DNA from: Symbiodinium natans
Lineage: Eukaryota; Sar; Dinophyceae; Suessiales; Symbiodiniaceae
Reading direction: 5' to 3'
Assembly (NCBI GenBank): GCA_905221605.1
Contig: CAJNDS010002668.1
Span: 186,001 to 250,000, forward strand
Length of the DNA stretch: 64,000 nucleotides
Shown: positions 43,780 to 55,544 of the stretch, piece after piece
Numbering within the stretch: position 1 is the stretch's first letter
How the letters are laid out: each line of letters opens with the position of its first letter
Notes under the pieces: model-generated
The model's input: only the letters and a program-made list of their open reading frames with translations
Database searches by the model: none
What the model was told of the DNA's origin: nothing
Position numbers and translations under genes: made by a program

Positions 43780-46700
43780 GCGCGCACTGCCCTGTCCAAG
43801 GGCCTTCCCAAAGGCCTGGCTTTGATGGGCAGTGGCTTTGGGGTGAGTTCTTTCGGTGCCCTAAGCCCTAGACCCGAAACCGAAACCCTAAGCCCTAAAG
43901 CCTTAAACCCGAAATTGGGTTATGAGGATCCTAACTTGGGTCATAAGTCCCTTAACTTCAGTGAGTCTAGTAAGGGTGCCCCTCCTTGTATAGGCTATGA
44001 TTCTGGACATCAGGGTCCTTAAAAGGGTATGAGCCTGGTACCTGTGACCCACCTTGGTAGCCCCGGGGTACCCGTCTTCTCTTTTTGGGGTATAAGGTCC
44101 CCTTTTCAAGTAACCTCAATCCCAAAAAAGGGTGCCCTTGTAAGGATGTGGTTACTGGGCTACCAAGCCACCATCAGAGACCTTTTGAGAGAGTTTTTTC
44201 GATGATTTGGGCTCAGTGTCCTTGGTAAATTGCGGGCCCAAGAGACTCACAAAACCCCAAAGCCAGTCAGTGCTTCAGGCCCTTCAGGTGTGAGAGATGG
44301 TTACACATGCGTCGGGGCTACTTCGGAGCAGAACCTGCGCTGTTGCACGTGAGGGTGGCTCGCATGCCGCGCGGACGTGCCTTGCCTGAGAAGTTGGTCT
44401 TCGCCAGAACGGTGATTTGTTAGGGTTTAGGGTTTAGGGTTTAGGGTTTAGGGTTTAGGGTTTAGGGTTTAGGGTTTAGGGTTTAGGGATTCACTCGCAT
44501 GTACTGCTATACTTGTTGAATCCACTGCCGGATGCGAGGGGCCGGACCATCAAGCGCTTTTGGGGAGTTTGCTAGTCAAATAGGTATCTAGGGTCCGTTG
44601 TTTGTGGTTATTTTTGCTGATCAGGGGATCAGAGTCCCGAGCTCCTTGATGGCTGCAGACTCTCGTCCTGCCACGACCCCCAAACCCCTAACCCCTAAAC
44701 CCTAAACCCTAAGCCCTAAGCCCTCAGCCTTAAGCCCTAAACCCTATAAACCCGAAACCCTAAACCCAAACCCCAAACCCGCATAGCGAGGATGGAGAAG
44801 CCTACTACCACCAGCCTAGCACAGGCCCGAAGCCTTTGCTGGGGGAAGTGGGTTTTGGGCAGATGTTTGCGAAGCAGCCTTTTTGGGTTTAGGGTTTAGG
44901 GTTTAGGGTTTAGGGTTTAGGGTTTAGGGTTTAGGGTTTAGGGTTTAGGGCTTGGGACCAACTCAACCCCACTTCCACACTTGGGATCTTGTACCCTGTA
45001 CAAGTAGCGGCCCCTTCATTACACGAACTTTTACTTCAGGGACTTATATCCCAAGCTTTAAGACGTAGAACCTCACTTAGGATCAAATATAACTAGGAGG
45101 CCCGTCCCTGTAATCCTACTAATTAGGGTAGATGGACCATAAGCCCTAAACCCTAAACCCTAAACCCCAAAGTTGTCCCATGTAGGGTGGATGCCCCGGC
45201 TCGAATGAGTTCGCGCGACAAGCGGGCGCCTGGCAGGTGTGACGCAATGGAGACATCCGGGCCGCGACACTTAGCTCCCACGAAGGGGAGTAGGGTTTCC
45301 TAAACCAACCCAAAAAAACTCTCACCCTAAACCCTAAACCCTTAAACCCTTAAACCCTAAACCAGAAACCCTGGTTGATGAGGTGTGAGCTGACAGGCTT
45401 CTGGAATGTCCTGCGTAGGCGTAGTGTGCCGTAAGAAGTCCCTGCAATGTGGACTTCGGTTCGGCGTAAGAAAAAACCTACAGACCCTAAACCCTAGCCT
45501 TTGCCCGCCGTGTGCGAGTAGAGCCGACGCCCTCAATTCCATAACTGTTTTGGCTTACAAACAGAGACCCCCTAGTTATAAGTAGAGTAGAGTCATTATG
45601 GCCCTAAAGTGGGTTTACGAAGTTATAGCTTAAGGTTATAAGTTATAAGTTATCAGTTGTAAGGTTATAACTTAAGGTTATAAGTTATAAGTTATAAGTT
45701 ATAGGTCTCTTACACAAAGCTGGTGTAACAAAGGCGTCCTTACTTGTAAGACTTGTGGTCCAAGACGGCCGGAACGCGCAAAACCCCCTGCAAGGTTCAA
45801 GCATACACTTTCTGGGTATTTCCCCATTTAGGGTTTAGGGTTTCGGGTTTAGGGTTTAGGGTAGTATACCCGCCAAAATCTTCCTTATTCGAGGAACCCC
45901 ACCCACCCAAAAAAAAGAAAAAACAAGAAAGGTGTAGCCCAGTTTTCGGGACCCACCCAAGACCGTAAGCCCTACAAGGAGGGTCCCCCTAGTGTTTCAG
46001 TAGAGTTATAGGGGCCCTAAATTGGGTTATGAGGATCCTAACTTTGGCTATAAGTCCCTTAGCTATAGTTAGTATAGTACGGGGGCATATCCCAGGACTG
46101 GACTTCGGCAGATGCGACCAAGCTGGCCACGGAACTGGTGAAGAGTCGTGGTAGGGTCCTCATACATAGGTTTGAGGGTTTAGGGTTTAGGGAGTGCCTG
46201 CGAGAGGGAGAGGGAGAGAGAGAGAGAGAGAGAGAGCGAGCGGGAGCAGGGTTTCCAGTAGCAACAGAGCTTAGGATTCTAGGACTTTTCAGGCACCGCT
46301 GAGTACAACAGCTTCAGAGATTGTTATAAAAAGCCCATGGCCATCAGAACAGACAGGTGATGACCCGAAAGGCGACGAGAACTTGCAGGAGACCTCCCCC
46401 GAGCATTCTGTGTACGATGCACGGAGCCGTCATGTTCCCTGCCTGGGTTAAGGGTGTAGGGTGTAGGGTGTAGGGTGTAGGGTTTAGGGTTTAGGGTTTA
46501 GGGTTTAGGGTTACATTCTTTTTGTTCGGCGCAGGCATTTGCGGTACACATTGCTGGGGCCATGTGCTTTCCTGGCCCCACATCTTGTAGACAGCTCCCT
46601 GAGGCATGAGGGCCGGCTTAGACCTCGGTTTGGCAGTTAAGTTTTGCCTCAGAAATGTGGATAAGATTTACCCCTAAACCCTAAACCCTAAACCCTTCCG

Positions 46701-46920
46701 CCCCTGAAGGCTAATTACAGTCTGCATCTCAGAGACGTTTCGCTGTGATGGGTTTCAGGTGGAGCTGGAGACCCCTGACTCGCTGTTTTCCGCTACGGCG
46801 GGCATCGTTCGCGAAGACATCGTGGCCTTGGTTGCAAGGTTCATGCACGACCCTGTGGTTGATGAACTCTTGTCCCTTCGATCTGGATATGCCTCTGTAG
46901 AAGTTTTAGCTTGTTTATAA
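43780..46920 (+). CDS. Unidentified multi-exon gene with a clear terminal exon
   Basis: Exons follow one another on the + strand: 43780-43842 (ARTALSKGLPKGLALMGSGF, CAG acceptor, GTGAGT donor), about 44289-44408 (MRRGYFGAEPALLHVRVARM), about 44784-44885 (SEDGEAYYHQPSTGPKPLLG), 45187-45236 (GCPGSNEFARQAGAWQ, donor GTGTGA), 46096-46150 (DWTSADATKLATELVKSR, donor GTAGGG), and a terminal exon 46759-46920 (VELETPDSLFSATAGIVRED, then IVALVARFMHDPVVDELL), ending in TAA at 46918-46920. The readings are strongly protein-like, but I cannot name a family. Grouping them into one gene is inferred from order and strand. The 5' end is not identified. Confidence 0.6.
43914..44012. mobile_element. T3-family element
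   Basis: aattgggttatgaggatcct, cataagtcccttaacttcag and the terminus gggtgcccctccttgtatag. Confidence 0.6.
44053..44167. mobile_element. T1-family palindromic element
   Basis: cttggtagccccggggtacc and gtggttactgggctaccaag; internal ccccttttcaagtaacct. Confidence 0.8.
44420..44489. repeat. Telomeric TTTAGGG array
   Basis: Ten perfect units directly after the exon at 44289. Confidence 0.95.
44885..44952. repeat. Telomeric TTTAGGG array
   Basis: Nine perfect units directly after the exon at 44784, whose upstream flank is CCCTAAA. Confidence 0.95.
44995..45116. mobile_element. T3-family element, decayed ends
   Basis: gtagcggccccttcattaca, gggacttatatcccaagct and taactaggaggcccgtccct. Confidence 0.5.
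45590..45706. repeat. TTATAAG minisatellite
   Basis: Repeated ttataagttataagttat and aaggttataacttaaggtta, probably expanded from the T3 interior motif gttataag. Confidence 0.8.
45969..46086. mobile_element. T3-family palindromic element immediately before an exon
   Basis: It begins ccctacaaggagggtccccc and ends agtatagtacgggggcat. The acceptor of the exon at 46096 lies about 8 bases after it. Confidence 0.65.
46205..46240. repeat. GA microsatellite
   Basis: (GA)n run. Confidence 0.95.
46450..46513. repeat. Telomeric tract with a GGGTGTA variant block
   Basis: Four consecutive GGGTGTA units, then five ordinary TTTAGGG units. Confidence 0.95.
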
Positions 46921-48390
46921 GCTGTTTAGGATCTCCTGAGCAGGTGTTGCTTGGCAGTCTACGGTAGGCAGAGTGACCACTCGTGTATGCCGAGTGCAGT
47001 CGACGAACCTGGACATGTGTCCATCACAAGTATATATATATATATACATAGACATATGTATGTCTGACGCATATTGTATTTACGTATGTATTCAACTTTA
47101 ATGTTCTGTTTGTTTCATACGCAGCCATGTAGGTATTGCACATACATACACATGTTTTTTCGTTTATTTATGTATGTATATTGAACTGATATACATATGC
47201 AGAAGAATCAAGGAGGTGTGATGGTAGAGGAAGGGGGGAAGGGTTTTGTGTCAGAGGTGTAGGCTGGCAGCGGAGCAGAATGTGCGACGGACTCCGAAGC
47301 AAGCAAAGGCCATCGACAGGCACACCCTCTCAGCAGATCCATTTATACATATATCCATTATTTGCGACTCACATAAGACTCACATATACATACTTATATA
47401 TGTTTTTGTTTCATGTTCATTGTGTTGTGATACCTTATCCCCTACTTGGGTGCGTGCCTCATGTCAGCCATAATTACTACTCTTGGCAGGTTGAAAAAGA
47501 TTGTTCAGAGGCTCACGCTGAGAGTTGACGACCAAAGTCAACAGGCGGTCGTGGACCCCTGTAAGTGGCCCAGCAAAAGCTTTCGGCTATCCAGTCCCCA
47601 CAAAGGATGACTTGGGACAGAACAGCATCTGCAAACACGGAAACGGATGTGGTGTTTAGGGTTGCCTCTTTCTCGCGTAGTCTGAAACATTCTAGATGAA
47701 GTCTTCGCAAGTTTGTGAAAAAGGAGCCGTTCCTGCCTTTCGTCTGACAATGATGCCCAGATCACCCCAAACCCCAAAGCCTAAACCCCAAACCCGCGCT
47801 GCAGTGAATGCAGTTTACCTATTCCTTACTTTTCCTTCCGGACATCTACAGCTTGGTTGGAGTACTACACTTGAATACTTTTTTTGGTCCTGGCTTCCTA
47901 CTCTAGCTACATATACCTAGAAAGTATATACTTCTGTTCCAGGGTCTACACCAAAGTAGGGACAGGAAGGTCTGCTTTGGGCTTTTTCGATTCACAAAAA
48001 CTACTTCAATCTTGAACACAGTGCCCATCGTGCATCAGCTCTGGCTTTCATGGGGGGCCACCTTGAACCCTCCAACCCTCCGAGGCTTAGGCTTTAGGGT
48101 TTAGGGTGTAGGGTTTAGGGCTTAGGGCTTAGGGTTTGGGTTCGCGAATCCCTGTGAGGCGTACTCTTCTGGCACCTTGAAAATATCCTCAGCCCCTCCA
48201 ACTCTCTTGATTGTTCCGTTTGGCCCGAACTCTGAATCTACCCCCCCCCCCTCCCCACCCGCGCAAAAAAAACACAACAGCTTCTTCCTTATGAGGGATT
48301 ACGTTCTTTTATTTTCTGCAAAAACCCTAAACCCTAAACCTTATGAAGCCCCCCGATCCTCCCGAGCCTTGTTGCTCCAGAGTCATGAGG
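46921..48390. other. Probable intergenic region
   Basis: After the TAA at 46918 there is AT-rich sequence with (TA)n and CATA runs (47030-47200), then mixed sequence with few telomeric units. Small open frames of 60-86 codons show no domain. No gene is supported. Confidence 0.55.
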
Positions 48391-48394
48391 TTGT

Positions 48395-48572
48395 CATGGG
48401 TTCCCCTGCTACCCCCCTCTATACAACCGCCCTTTAGGTTCCCTCCATAATTACGGCTATTTAGGGATACTTAAGCCGAATTCAGGTCATGTAAGGGGGG
48501 AGGCTAGGGGGGGTAGAAAAGAGGGGGGTAGTAGCCCTAAACCCTAAACCCTAAACGGTAGTACGAGAACCC
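48395..48572. mobile_element. T4-family palindromic element split by a telomeric tract
   Basis: Left catgggttcccctgctaccc and gtagaaaagaggggggtagt, then three CCCTAAA units at about 48534-48556, then gtagtacgagaacccatgag. The tract is flanked on both sides by ggtagta. Confidence 0.75.
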
Positions 48573-48576
48573 ATGA

Positions 48577-51500
48577 GGTTGGCCGCGCCTTTGCCCTACG
48601 AGGCCTGCTGACGCCCGAGGAAGCTGCCACCTACGTGAAATCAGCCCAGAAACTCGGGGCTTCTGAGGTCTTAGGGTTTCAGGCTGGATCGAGTTTAGGG
48701 TTTAGGGTTTAGGGTTTAGGGTTTAGGGCTTAGGGCTTAGGGTTTAGGGTTTAGGGTTTAGGGTTTAGGGTTTAGGGTTTAGGGTTTAGGGTTTAGGGTT
48801 TAGGGTCGCAGAGGTAGATTCCTGGTATTTGGGTGTAGGCACTTGGGGTTTAGGGTCGCAGAGGTTGCTTCCGGGTGTTGGGGTGTAGACATGAATATTT
48901 CTCTGGTTGGGCTTAGCCGTTTGTTGATCGACATGCCGTGCACATAGACCCTAAACCCTAAACCCTAAACCCTAAACCCTAAACCCTAAACCCTAAACCC
49001 TAAACCCTAAACCCTAAACCCTAAACCCTAAACCCTAAACCGTACCCTAAACCCTACCTAAACCCTAAACCCTATAAACCCTAAACATAGGGTTTAGGGC
49101 TTCAAGGTCGCAAAGGCGTTTATGGAAGCTTCTTCGGGGCGAGACTCTCGAGCCTAACCAGATTGCGAGCCCTTTTAGCGCCGATTCTGCTGTTCAGCTA
49201 AACCCTAAACCCTAACCCTAAACCCTAAACCCTAAACCCTAAACCCTAAACCCTAAACCCTAAACCCTAAACCCTAAACGTAACCACTGCCGGGCCACAT
49301 CTTAACCTTAGGGTTTAGGGTTTAGGGTTTAGGGTAGGATTCAGGGCATGGAACTTACCGAAAGCCCTTTGGGCAAGGAAAGCCGGCTTTGGCCAAAGCG
49401 ACGTGTCCCGGGAGTTCCCCCCGTCGCTGCGGAACAACTCACGGCTGATCCATTTTAGTGACTTCCTTCGCCAACAGTAGAATTTTTAACTTTTTGGGTT
49501 TAGGGTTTGGGGATTAGGGTTTGAGGTTTAGGGCCTATTCTTGTTTATTGAAGAAGTAAGGTGATGCCCTGGCTCTGGCTTTGTACCTCGGTGGCATGGT
49601 GCTGGGGTTTGCAGGGTTGGGGGGGGGGGGGGGGGGGGGGGCGCGGGGTTGCCTCTACACATAAAGACATATGTATGAATATACAACGCATGTGATTTAA
49701 ATATTTGTAAAAAATATGAACGTACATATACGCTTGTTTTTTATAATTACACCGTAAACCCTAAACCCTAAACCCTAAACCCTAAACCCTAAAGCCCTAT
49801 TTGTAGATGTATATCGCCGAACACCAAGCCACTAAACAACCATGACTCCAGCCGGATGGACCCCTTCTGCCTTGTGCTTGAGATGCTTTCCTGTTAGGGT
49901 TTAGGGTTTAGGGTTTAGGGTTTAGGGTTTAGGGTTTAGGGTTTAGGGTTTAGGGTTTAGGGTTTAGGGTTTAGGGTTTAGGGTTTAGGGCGCCCCCCCC
50001 CCCCCCCCCTCCCCTTCCTTGACCAGAACAGAAAGAGACTCAAATGCCGGCAGGCAGGCGGTCAAAAAGCCCACCTTCCATGGCTAGACCCTAAACCCTA
50101 AACCTTACATTGCGCGGTGGTCTCTTTATGTAGTGTTTCTGTTTTGTAGGGGGGTTCTTACTAGGGTATCTAGGGGCTAAAATCAGGCACAAGGGTAACC
50201 GAGAAAGAGGCCGCTAAAACCCGCCACCCAGCAAACCCAGCTGCTGAATCCTCAGCTCAGAGTAGGGTTTCGGGTTTATGGTTTAGGGTTTAGGGTTTCG
50301 GGTTTGGGGTTTAGGGTTTAGGGGGGCTTTTGGGCTGAGGGGTTCCTCAAGCGCAGTCTAGCCTGCATGTCAGTCAGTCGAGTGCCCCCGCAAGTCCACA
50401 GCTTAAACCCCGATTTCTCAGCTCCGAAGCGGTCAAGCCTAAACTGCCCTAAACCCTGTAAACCCCCTCTAAACCCGAAACCCTACACCCTACACCCTAC
50501 ACCCTACACCCTAAACCCTAAACCCTAAACCCTAAACCCTAAACCCTAAACCCTAAACCCTAAACCCTAAACCCTAAACCCTAAACCCACCCAAAAACGA
50601 GGGAGACCTCCAAGGTACAGACGGCTGGTACCCCACCTTGCGCATCGCGACGTGCCCAGGCTGCACAGTCAAGGCATGCAGCGCTGGGTTTAGGGTTTTG
50701 AGTTGGGATGTTTCCCCCGTACAGTAACAGTCCTTAATAGGGTTTTTCATAGGGGGGTACGATATTCCCTATTCAGCACTTCGTATAAAGGGGAACATCC
50801 GGGAACAACCCAAGTTCTCAATGGGCTTGGGGAGGGGTTTCGGGTTTTTGGGTTGTGGGGTTTTCGGGTTTGGTGTTTATGGGCTGAAACCCTAAACCCT
50901 GAACCCTAGGGCTTTGGTGTTTGGGGTTTGGTGCGATTCGATACCGGTCGATTTGTTGGTAAGGCGGGGGTGCGTGGATGTCGCTTCCATCATCTTTCAA
51001 CTTTCCAAAAACTACTCTTTGCTCAGGAAACCACCTAGCAAATCACCCAACAAATCGCAAACAATAGTCCCAAGATTGACCTTATGAGGAAGAATATTTT
51101 GTTTTGGGTGGGGTTCTGAAGCAAATGGTAGCCAACCTGGTCAGACCAGGAAGCCCTAAACCAACCCTAAACCCTAAAGCCTAATTAAACCCTAAACTCT
51201 CAGGTGTATCTTGTGCAGCCAATGGGCTTTGGAGCTGAGGGCAGATGGAATCTTGGCTGTTCCAGAGAGCCCAGTAGCCTTCAGCTAGGGTTCAGGGTTG
51301 AGGGCTTAGGGCTTGGGGCTTGGGGCTTGGTTTCGGGTTTACAAGGGTTGATGAACCCAAAGATCCTCAACCGCAAGCCCAAGGAAGCCAGTCGGCGTGA
51401 ACCCATGCTTTCGCATCTCTCAGTACAAGGCGGAGCTCCGGTTTAGGGCTTAGAGTTTAGGGTCTTCGGGTTTAGGGTCTTAGGGTTTAGGGCTTAGGGT

Positions 51501-52909
51501 TTAGGGTGTAGGGTTTAGGGTTTAGGGTGTGGTGTGTTCCGTTACTCTAGCTAAGCCCGAATGGGATGATGCTGTTGCTGCTTTCGCAGACCTGTGATGG
51601 GTCCCCTTGCTATGGACTCGTGCACATAAGAGAGCCCTCCGGCAAAAAGGGCAAAACGGTTCGCCACGTTCTCTTTCTTGGAAATCCAGCGGTACGCGAT
51701 TAACATTAAATCCTCTTTTTGGTTCTGAGTTCCGATATAAAGTAACCCACAGCCAAAAAAGGTGTACCCTTATTACAATATGGTTAATTACTGGGCTTTC
51801 AAGTTTTGAATTGTCAAGGCAGCCTGGGTCTGCGAACTGTTTTGGGGTCAGGGGTGATTTCTGAGCACTAAGCCGTGTTCATCTGGATGGACCTTGGTTA
51901 GGACGCCCCGTAGTGGCCTTTACATGCCATTGCTAGGAGGTTTTTGCTTGAAGAGCAGGGGACTTACTAAGCAGTTGCAAAGTAGACATGAACCCTAAAC
52001 CTCGCAGCCCCGAGCCTCAACCCTATCGTAAGCTGCCTGGAGGAGCGGGAGCACTTTGCCACTCACTGTGATGGGATGTATGCCAACGACAATGATGAGT
52101 GCAGTATCTACTCCCTGGTCCTCTACTTGAACGAGGATGTCAGGGATTTAGCATGAACTAGGATCCTAATTGTCTTCTGGTGGGGGGGGGGGGGGGTGTA
52201 GGATTTCGGTTTAGGGTTCGTATATGCGAACCAATGGCAGGTTTAGGTAGAACTTTGAGCAGGACTACATTCTCTATCCTTCATGGGTTCCCTTACTACC
52301 CCCCTCTATACTACCCTCCCCCGCCCATAGGTTCCCTTAAATGCTTAAATGACCTTAAGTAGGCTGAGTTATCCAAGTTAGCCTCACTTATGGGGGGGAA
52401 TTGGACGTGAAAGTTTCGTCTAAGCCTTCCCTCATGGGTTTAGGGTTGAATTAGGGTTTAGGGCTCAGTCCGTGCTTCAAAAAGGGTTTAGGGTAAGAAG
52501 GGTTCGGTTCTCTTGCTACATCCATGTCATCCTGAGCCCTACAAACCCTAAAACCCCGGAACCCTAAACCCTAAAACCTAAACCTCCTGTGGTTTTGGCT
52601 CCGCTTTCCCGTGCTGGAGCAGCTTCGGCACCGATACACCCGCACTCTATTGCAAAGGGTGCCATCAACCTCGAACCCTGAACCCTAAACTTAGGGTTTG
52701 GGGTTTGGGGTTTAGGGTTTAGGGTTGAGGGTGATGTTCAAAGCCTGGATAGTGCAAGGTCTGTTCCCTACAAAGGTGTATTCGGCTGCCGGGGCATCCC
52801 CGGGCCTCCCACCCGAGCCGATCTCGCGAAGGACTACGAGGGTGGCGAGCTCGAGTTTACTGAGTCCGGCAAACGTTTCCGGCCGACTGCGGGCACGGCT
52901 GTGTTCCAG
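48577..52909 (+). CDS. Prolyl-4-hydroxylase-like 2OG-Fe(II) dioxygenase
   Basis: These enzymes use Fe(II), oxygen and 2-oxoglutarate to hydroxylate proteins or small molecules. Exon 48577-48667 reads AFALRGLLTPEEAATYVKSA: the family's start, an L-T-x-E-E helix. About 49399 reads REFPPSLRNNSRLI, the R-N-x-R motif. About 51214 reads PMGFGAEGRWNLG (weaker), and about 51592 reads GLVHIREPSGKKGKTVRHVL (unplaced). 52033-52138 reads EHFATHCDGMYANDNDECSI, then YSLVLYLNED, containing the iron-binding H-x-D pair. A GT donor at 52139 joins in frame to 52832-52909, YEGGELEFTESGKRFRPTAG, then TAVFQ, the usual strand after H-x-D. The distal iron histidine and 2OG-binding basic residue were not found downstream, so the gene is either incomplete here or its last exon was missed. 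Confidence 0.8.
48693..48807. repeat. Telomeric TTTAGGG array in dioxygenase intron
   Basis: About sixteen units, two reading GGGCTTA, starting about 25 bases after the exon at 48577. Confidence 0.95.
48947..49044. repeat. Telomeric CCCTAAA array
   Basis: Thirteen perfect units in the same intron as the opposite-strand array at 48693, so the two can pair. Confidence 0.95.
49196..49279. repeat. Telomeric CCCTAAA array
   Basis: Twelve units, one shortened to CCCTAA. Confidence 0.95.
49619..49641. repeat. Poly-G run
   Basis: About 22 consecutive G residues. Confidence 0.9.
49895..49991. repeat. Telomeric TTTAGGG array ending in poly-C
   Basis: Fourteen perfect units, then about 17 C residues. 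Confidence 0.96.
50481..50588. repeat. Telomeric tract with a CCCTACA variant block
   Basis: Four consecutive CCCTACA units, then eleven ordinary CCCTAAA units. Confidence 0.96.
50703..50802. mobile_element. T6-family palindromic element
   Basis: ttgggatgtttcccccgtac at the left, aaaggggaacatccgggaac at the right; internal cagtccttaatagggt. Confidence 0.7.
51683..51804. mobile_element. T1-family element with a decayed left end
   Basis: It has gttccgatataaagtaaccc, aaaaaaggtgtacccttatt and ggttaattactgggctttca. Confidence 0.6.
52283..52405. mobile_element. T4-family element with a decayed right end
   Basis: It begins catgggttcccttactaccc and has cctctatactaccctccccc. The right arm is reduced to 'atgggggggaatt'. 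Confidence 0.6.
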
Positions 52910-54440
52910 CAGCAGAAAGCGTTATTTTCCTTGTTGAGTTTGAGTTTATTTAAATATACAGAGAGAGAGGTAGATAGATATATAATATTCATTGGGCAAA
53001 AGGATGTCAAAGGTGTGCGAAGCATGCACTGCGACAAGGCTTCTTCATGGAGGACCTGCACCCGACACGATGTCACCCCGCAGAACCTATAAGCGACTTG
53101 TAAGTAGCCAGTTGCAAGGCACTTGGGGTACTTCAGGATGATGCACACCAACGATGATCACAATGATGTGCAACACATGTTTAGCCTGTGTTCTGATGGA
53201 TGGCATTGCAAAATGTTTCATCAGCAGGTGCCCACTGAAAGGTCCTCGACCGCAGCACAGCACCTATGGCAACACTCGTTGCGCAAACACACAGGACGAA
53301 TTCCGCGGACCTGCTTGGTTTGCAGGCCGGCTTACACCTCTTCGATTGTTTGTCGCATGACACCTTTGTGACATGTCCGCTTCTAGCCTCGGTGTACTTA
53401 TTGCTACGCTTTCCCGACCATATCCTGCTGCAACCCCTCCCTAGCCTGAGGGCCCCTACACTAAACCCCAAACCCTAAGCCAAACACCTAAACCCCAAAC
53501 CCTAAACCCCAAACCCTTTTAGCAAGTACTCAGCCCCGAGCCCGCTCCACTCACCACCCCCCCCCCCACCCCCCCAACTTCCCGGAAACGTCCACGCCCT
53601 GAGTAGTCGTGTTCCCACCTAAGGATTAAGGATTTACAGGGTTAAGGAGTTAGGGTTTCGGGTTATGTTTTAAGTTCATGTAGACAAGCCTCCTGGTGTT
53701 CTTTCTATAGCAACCATATAGGGATTTATAAACAACTTTTTTCCAAGGGGAGTATAGTTGCAAGCTCAGGTGCTGCTGCCACACGACCTGTCACACGCTG
53801 GTCAGGAGGTGGGGCACGATTTTTTTTAGCAAACCCAAGGCCCTAGACCCGCTTGGGCTGTATAACGGGGTCTGACTTTTGCTGACGCAGAAGCTCATAA
53901 AGATAGAACAGACTACTCGACAGGGAGGGCTTCCCCTTACCAACTGTAGGTTGGGGAGTCATAACCTGAGCTTCATAAACCAGTTTAGGACCCTTATAAT
54001 TCTCCCTCCTTGTAGTTGGATTAGTACTGTACTTTGGGCCTTGCATACCATATTCATCACGGCATCGGCGTTTTCATGGATAGGCTTGTGTATTCAACTC
54101 TATGGCCAGTGTCCTGATCCCTTCACACAGCCACCTGTTCTGCCAAAAACCTGTTTGTTCGTGGAGGCATGTCTTGTGGTAATCAAGCAGGAGCTAGACG
54201 TACAGTACAGCTGGGTTATGCTGACCTGGTGAGGCCATGCTTGAGCATACCTCTCCCTCTATCGGGTGCCACAGGACGCAGTCCGCAATCAGAAGAAAAG
54301 TTGTTGTCCCATTGGCCTCTCTACACCCCAGGCCAGAACCACAAACTCTCCCCAGAAGCAGCAGTTATAGAAGCATGTGATCACATTGATTGCACTCCGT
54401 AACCACTGGAAAGGCGGTATGCTTGGCAAGTGCATCCACC
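52910..54440. other. Unassigned region downstream of the dioxygenase
   Basis: Few telomeric units, mixed composition, open frames up to 117 codons (53879-54232, partly hydrophobic). None shows a domain or the missing H...K/R end of the dioxygenase. A C-rich run lies at 53554-53574. Confidence 0.45.
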
Positions 54441-54441
54441 T

Positions 54442-54623
54442 ACAGCAGCCCAGTGGTACCCTTTACATTGTTTGTGGTTCTGGGTTCCATTCTTACCACA
54501 GAGTAACCAACCACAAAAAAAGGTGCCCTTATCATAATATTTATAATACATATGATTAACCAACCACAAAAGAAAAGGTGCCCTTATCATAATATATACA
54601 TATATGGTTACCGGGTTACCAAG
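54442..54623. mobile_element. T1-family element with an internal tandem duplication
   Basis: cagcagcccagtggtaccct and tggttaccgggttaccaag. The middle part, accaaccacaaaa plus ggtgcccttatcataatat, occurs twice. Confidence 0.8.
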
Positions 54624-54807
54624 AAGCTCTTGGCAGGTCCTAAAAGGCACAAAGTACGTGGCCCGCAGCGAGCCTCTTGGCTGGCTCTCTCATCAAAGGT
54701 GCTGCATGTACCTGTAGGGCCCCCCTTTGATTTTTTTGTTTATATAAAACCTAAGAGGATATTCAAAATATTATTTTTATATTCAGGTTCTAAGGAGAGT
54801 ATAGCTC

Positions 54808-54927
54808 TAGGGCCCCCCTAGTTATCAATAGGGTTAGAAGTGCCCCAAATTGGGTTATAAGTACCACTATGTAGGTTATAACTCCCTTAATCTAAGGTTA
54901 GTATAGTAAGGGGGCCCCTACTTGTAC
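54808..54927. mobile_element. T3-family palindromic element
   Basis: ctagggcccccctagttatc at the left, taagggggcccctacttgta at the right; internal taactcccttaatctaaggt. Confidence 0.75.
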
Positions 54928-54930
54928 CAG

Positions 54931-55080
54931 CTTTCCCAGTGAGCTTTGCGCCCACTGAACATGGGTCTGTAGCGAAACCCGAGACAGACGAGAATAGCAG
55001 AAGCGAAGGCGGCAGCGGTGGGAAGCCTCTTGCAAGGAGTAGGCAGCATGTCGCCAAACTGCGCCATACCTCCGCCCTAG
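54931..55080 (+). CDS. Candidate exon, polar low-complexity protein segment
   Basis: A TACCAG acceptor directly follows the T3 element. The reading FPVSFAPTEHGSVAKPETDE continues NSRSEGGSGGKPLARSRQHV for about 49 codons with no stop. Hydrophilic and probably disordered. It could be an early exon of the F-box gene that follows. Confidence 0.45.
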
Positions 55081-55544
55081 ACCCTAGACCCTAATCCCTA
55101 AACCCTACACCCTAAACCCTAAACCCAGCTGTGCAGGAGTGAAAAAAAAACCCTAAACCCCGCATTGCTCTGGCTGGTCGGGTGGCAAAAAAACCCTAAA
55201 CCCTAAACCCTAAGCCCTAAGCCCTATAAACCCTAAACCTTACATGAGCCAGCTTCAGGTCCAAAGCCCAGAACCCCCAGCTAAACCATAATTACACATC
55301 AGCTGACGCCAGACGACGGCACAGAGCCCTTGTATAATTAGCCCCGTTTAGGGTTTAGGGTTGAGGGTTTAGGGTTTAAAGGGTTTAGGGTTTAGAGTCC
55401 ATGGACCCTTAGGGTCAGCCCCTATGCAATTCGCCTTCTAAACGTACTTTATGATGCTATCTCTAAATCATAAGCTTTTCTGGGGTCCCCCATTATTTAG
55501 GAGTACTTACCCCAAAAATGGACCAGAATTTCGAGAACTGACCA

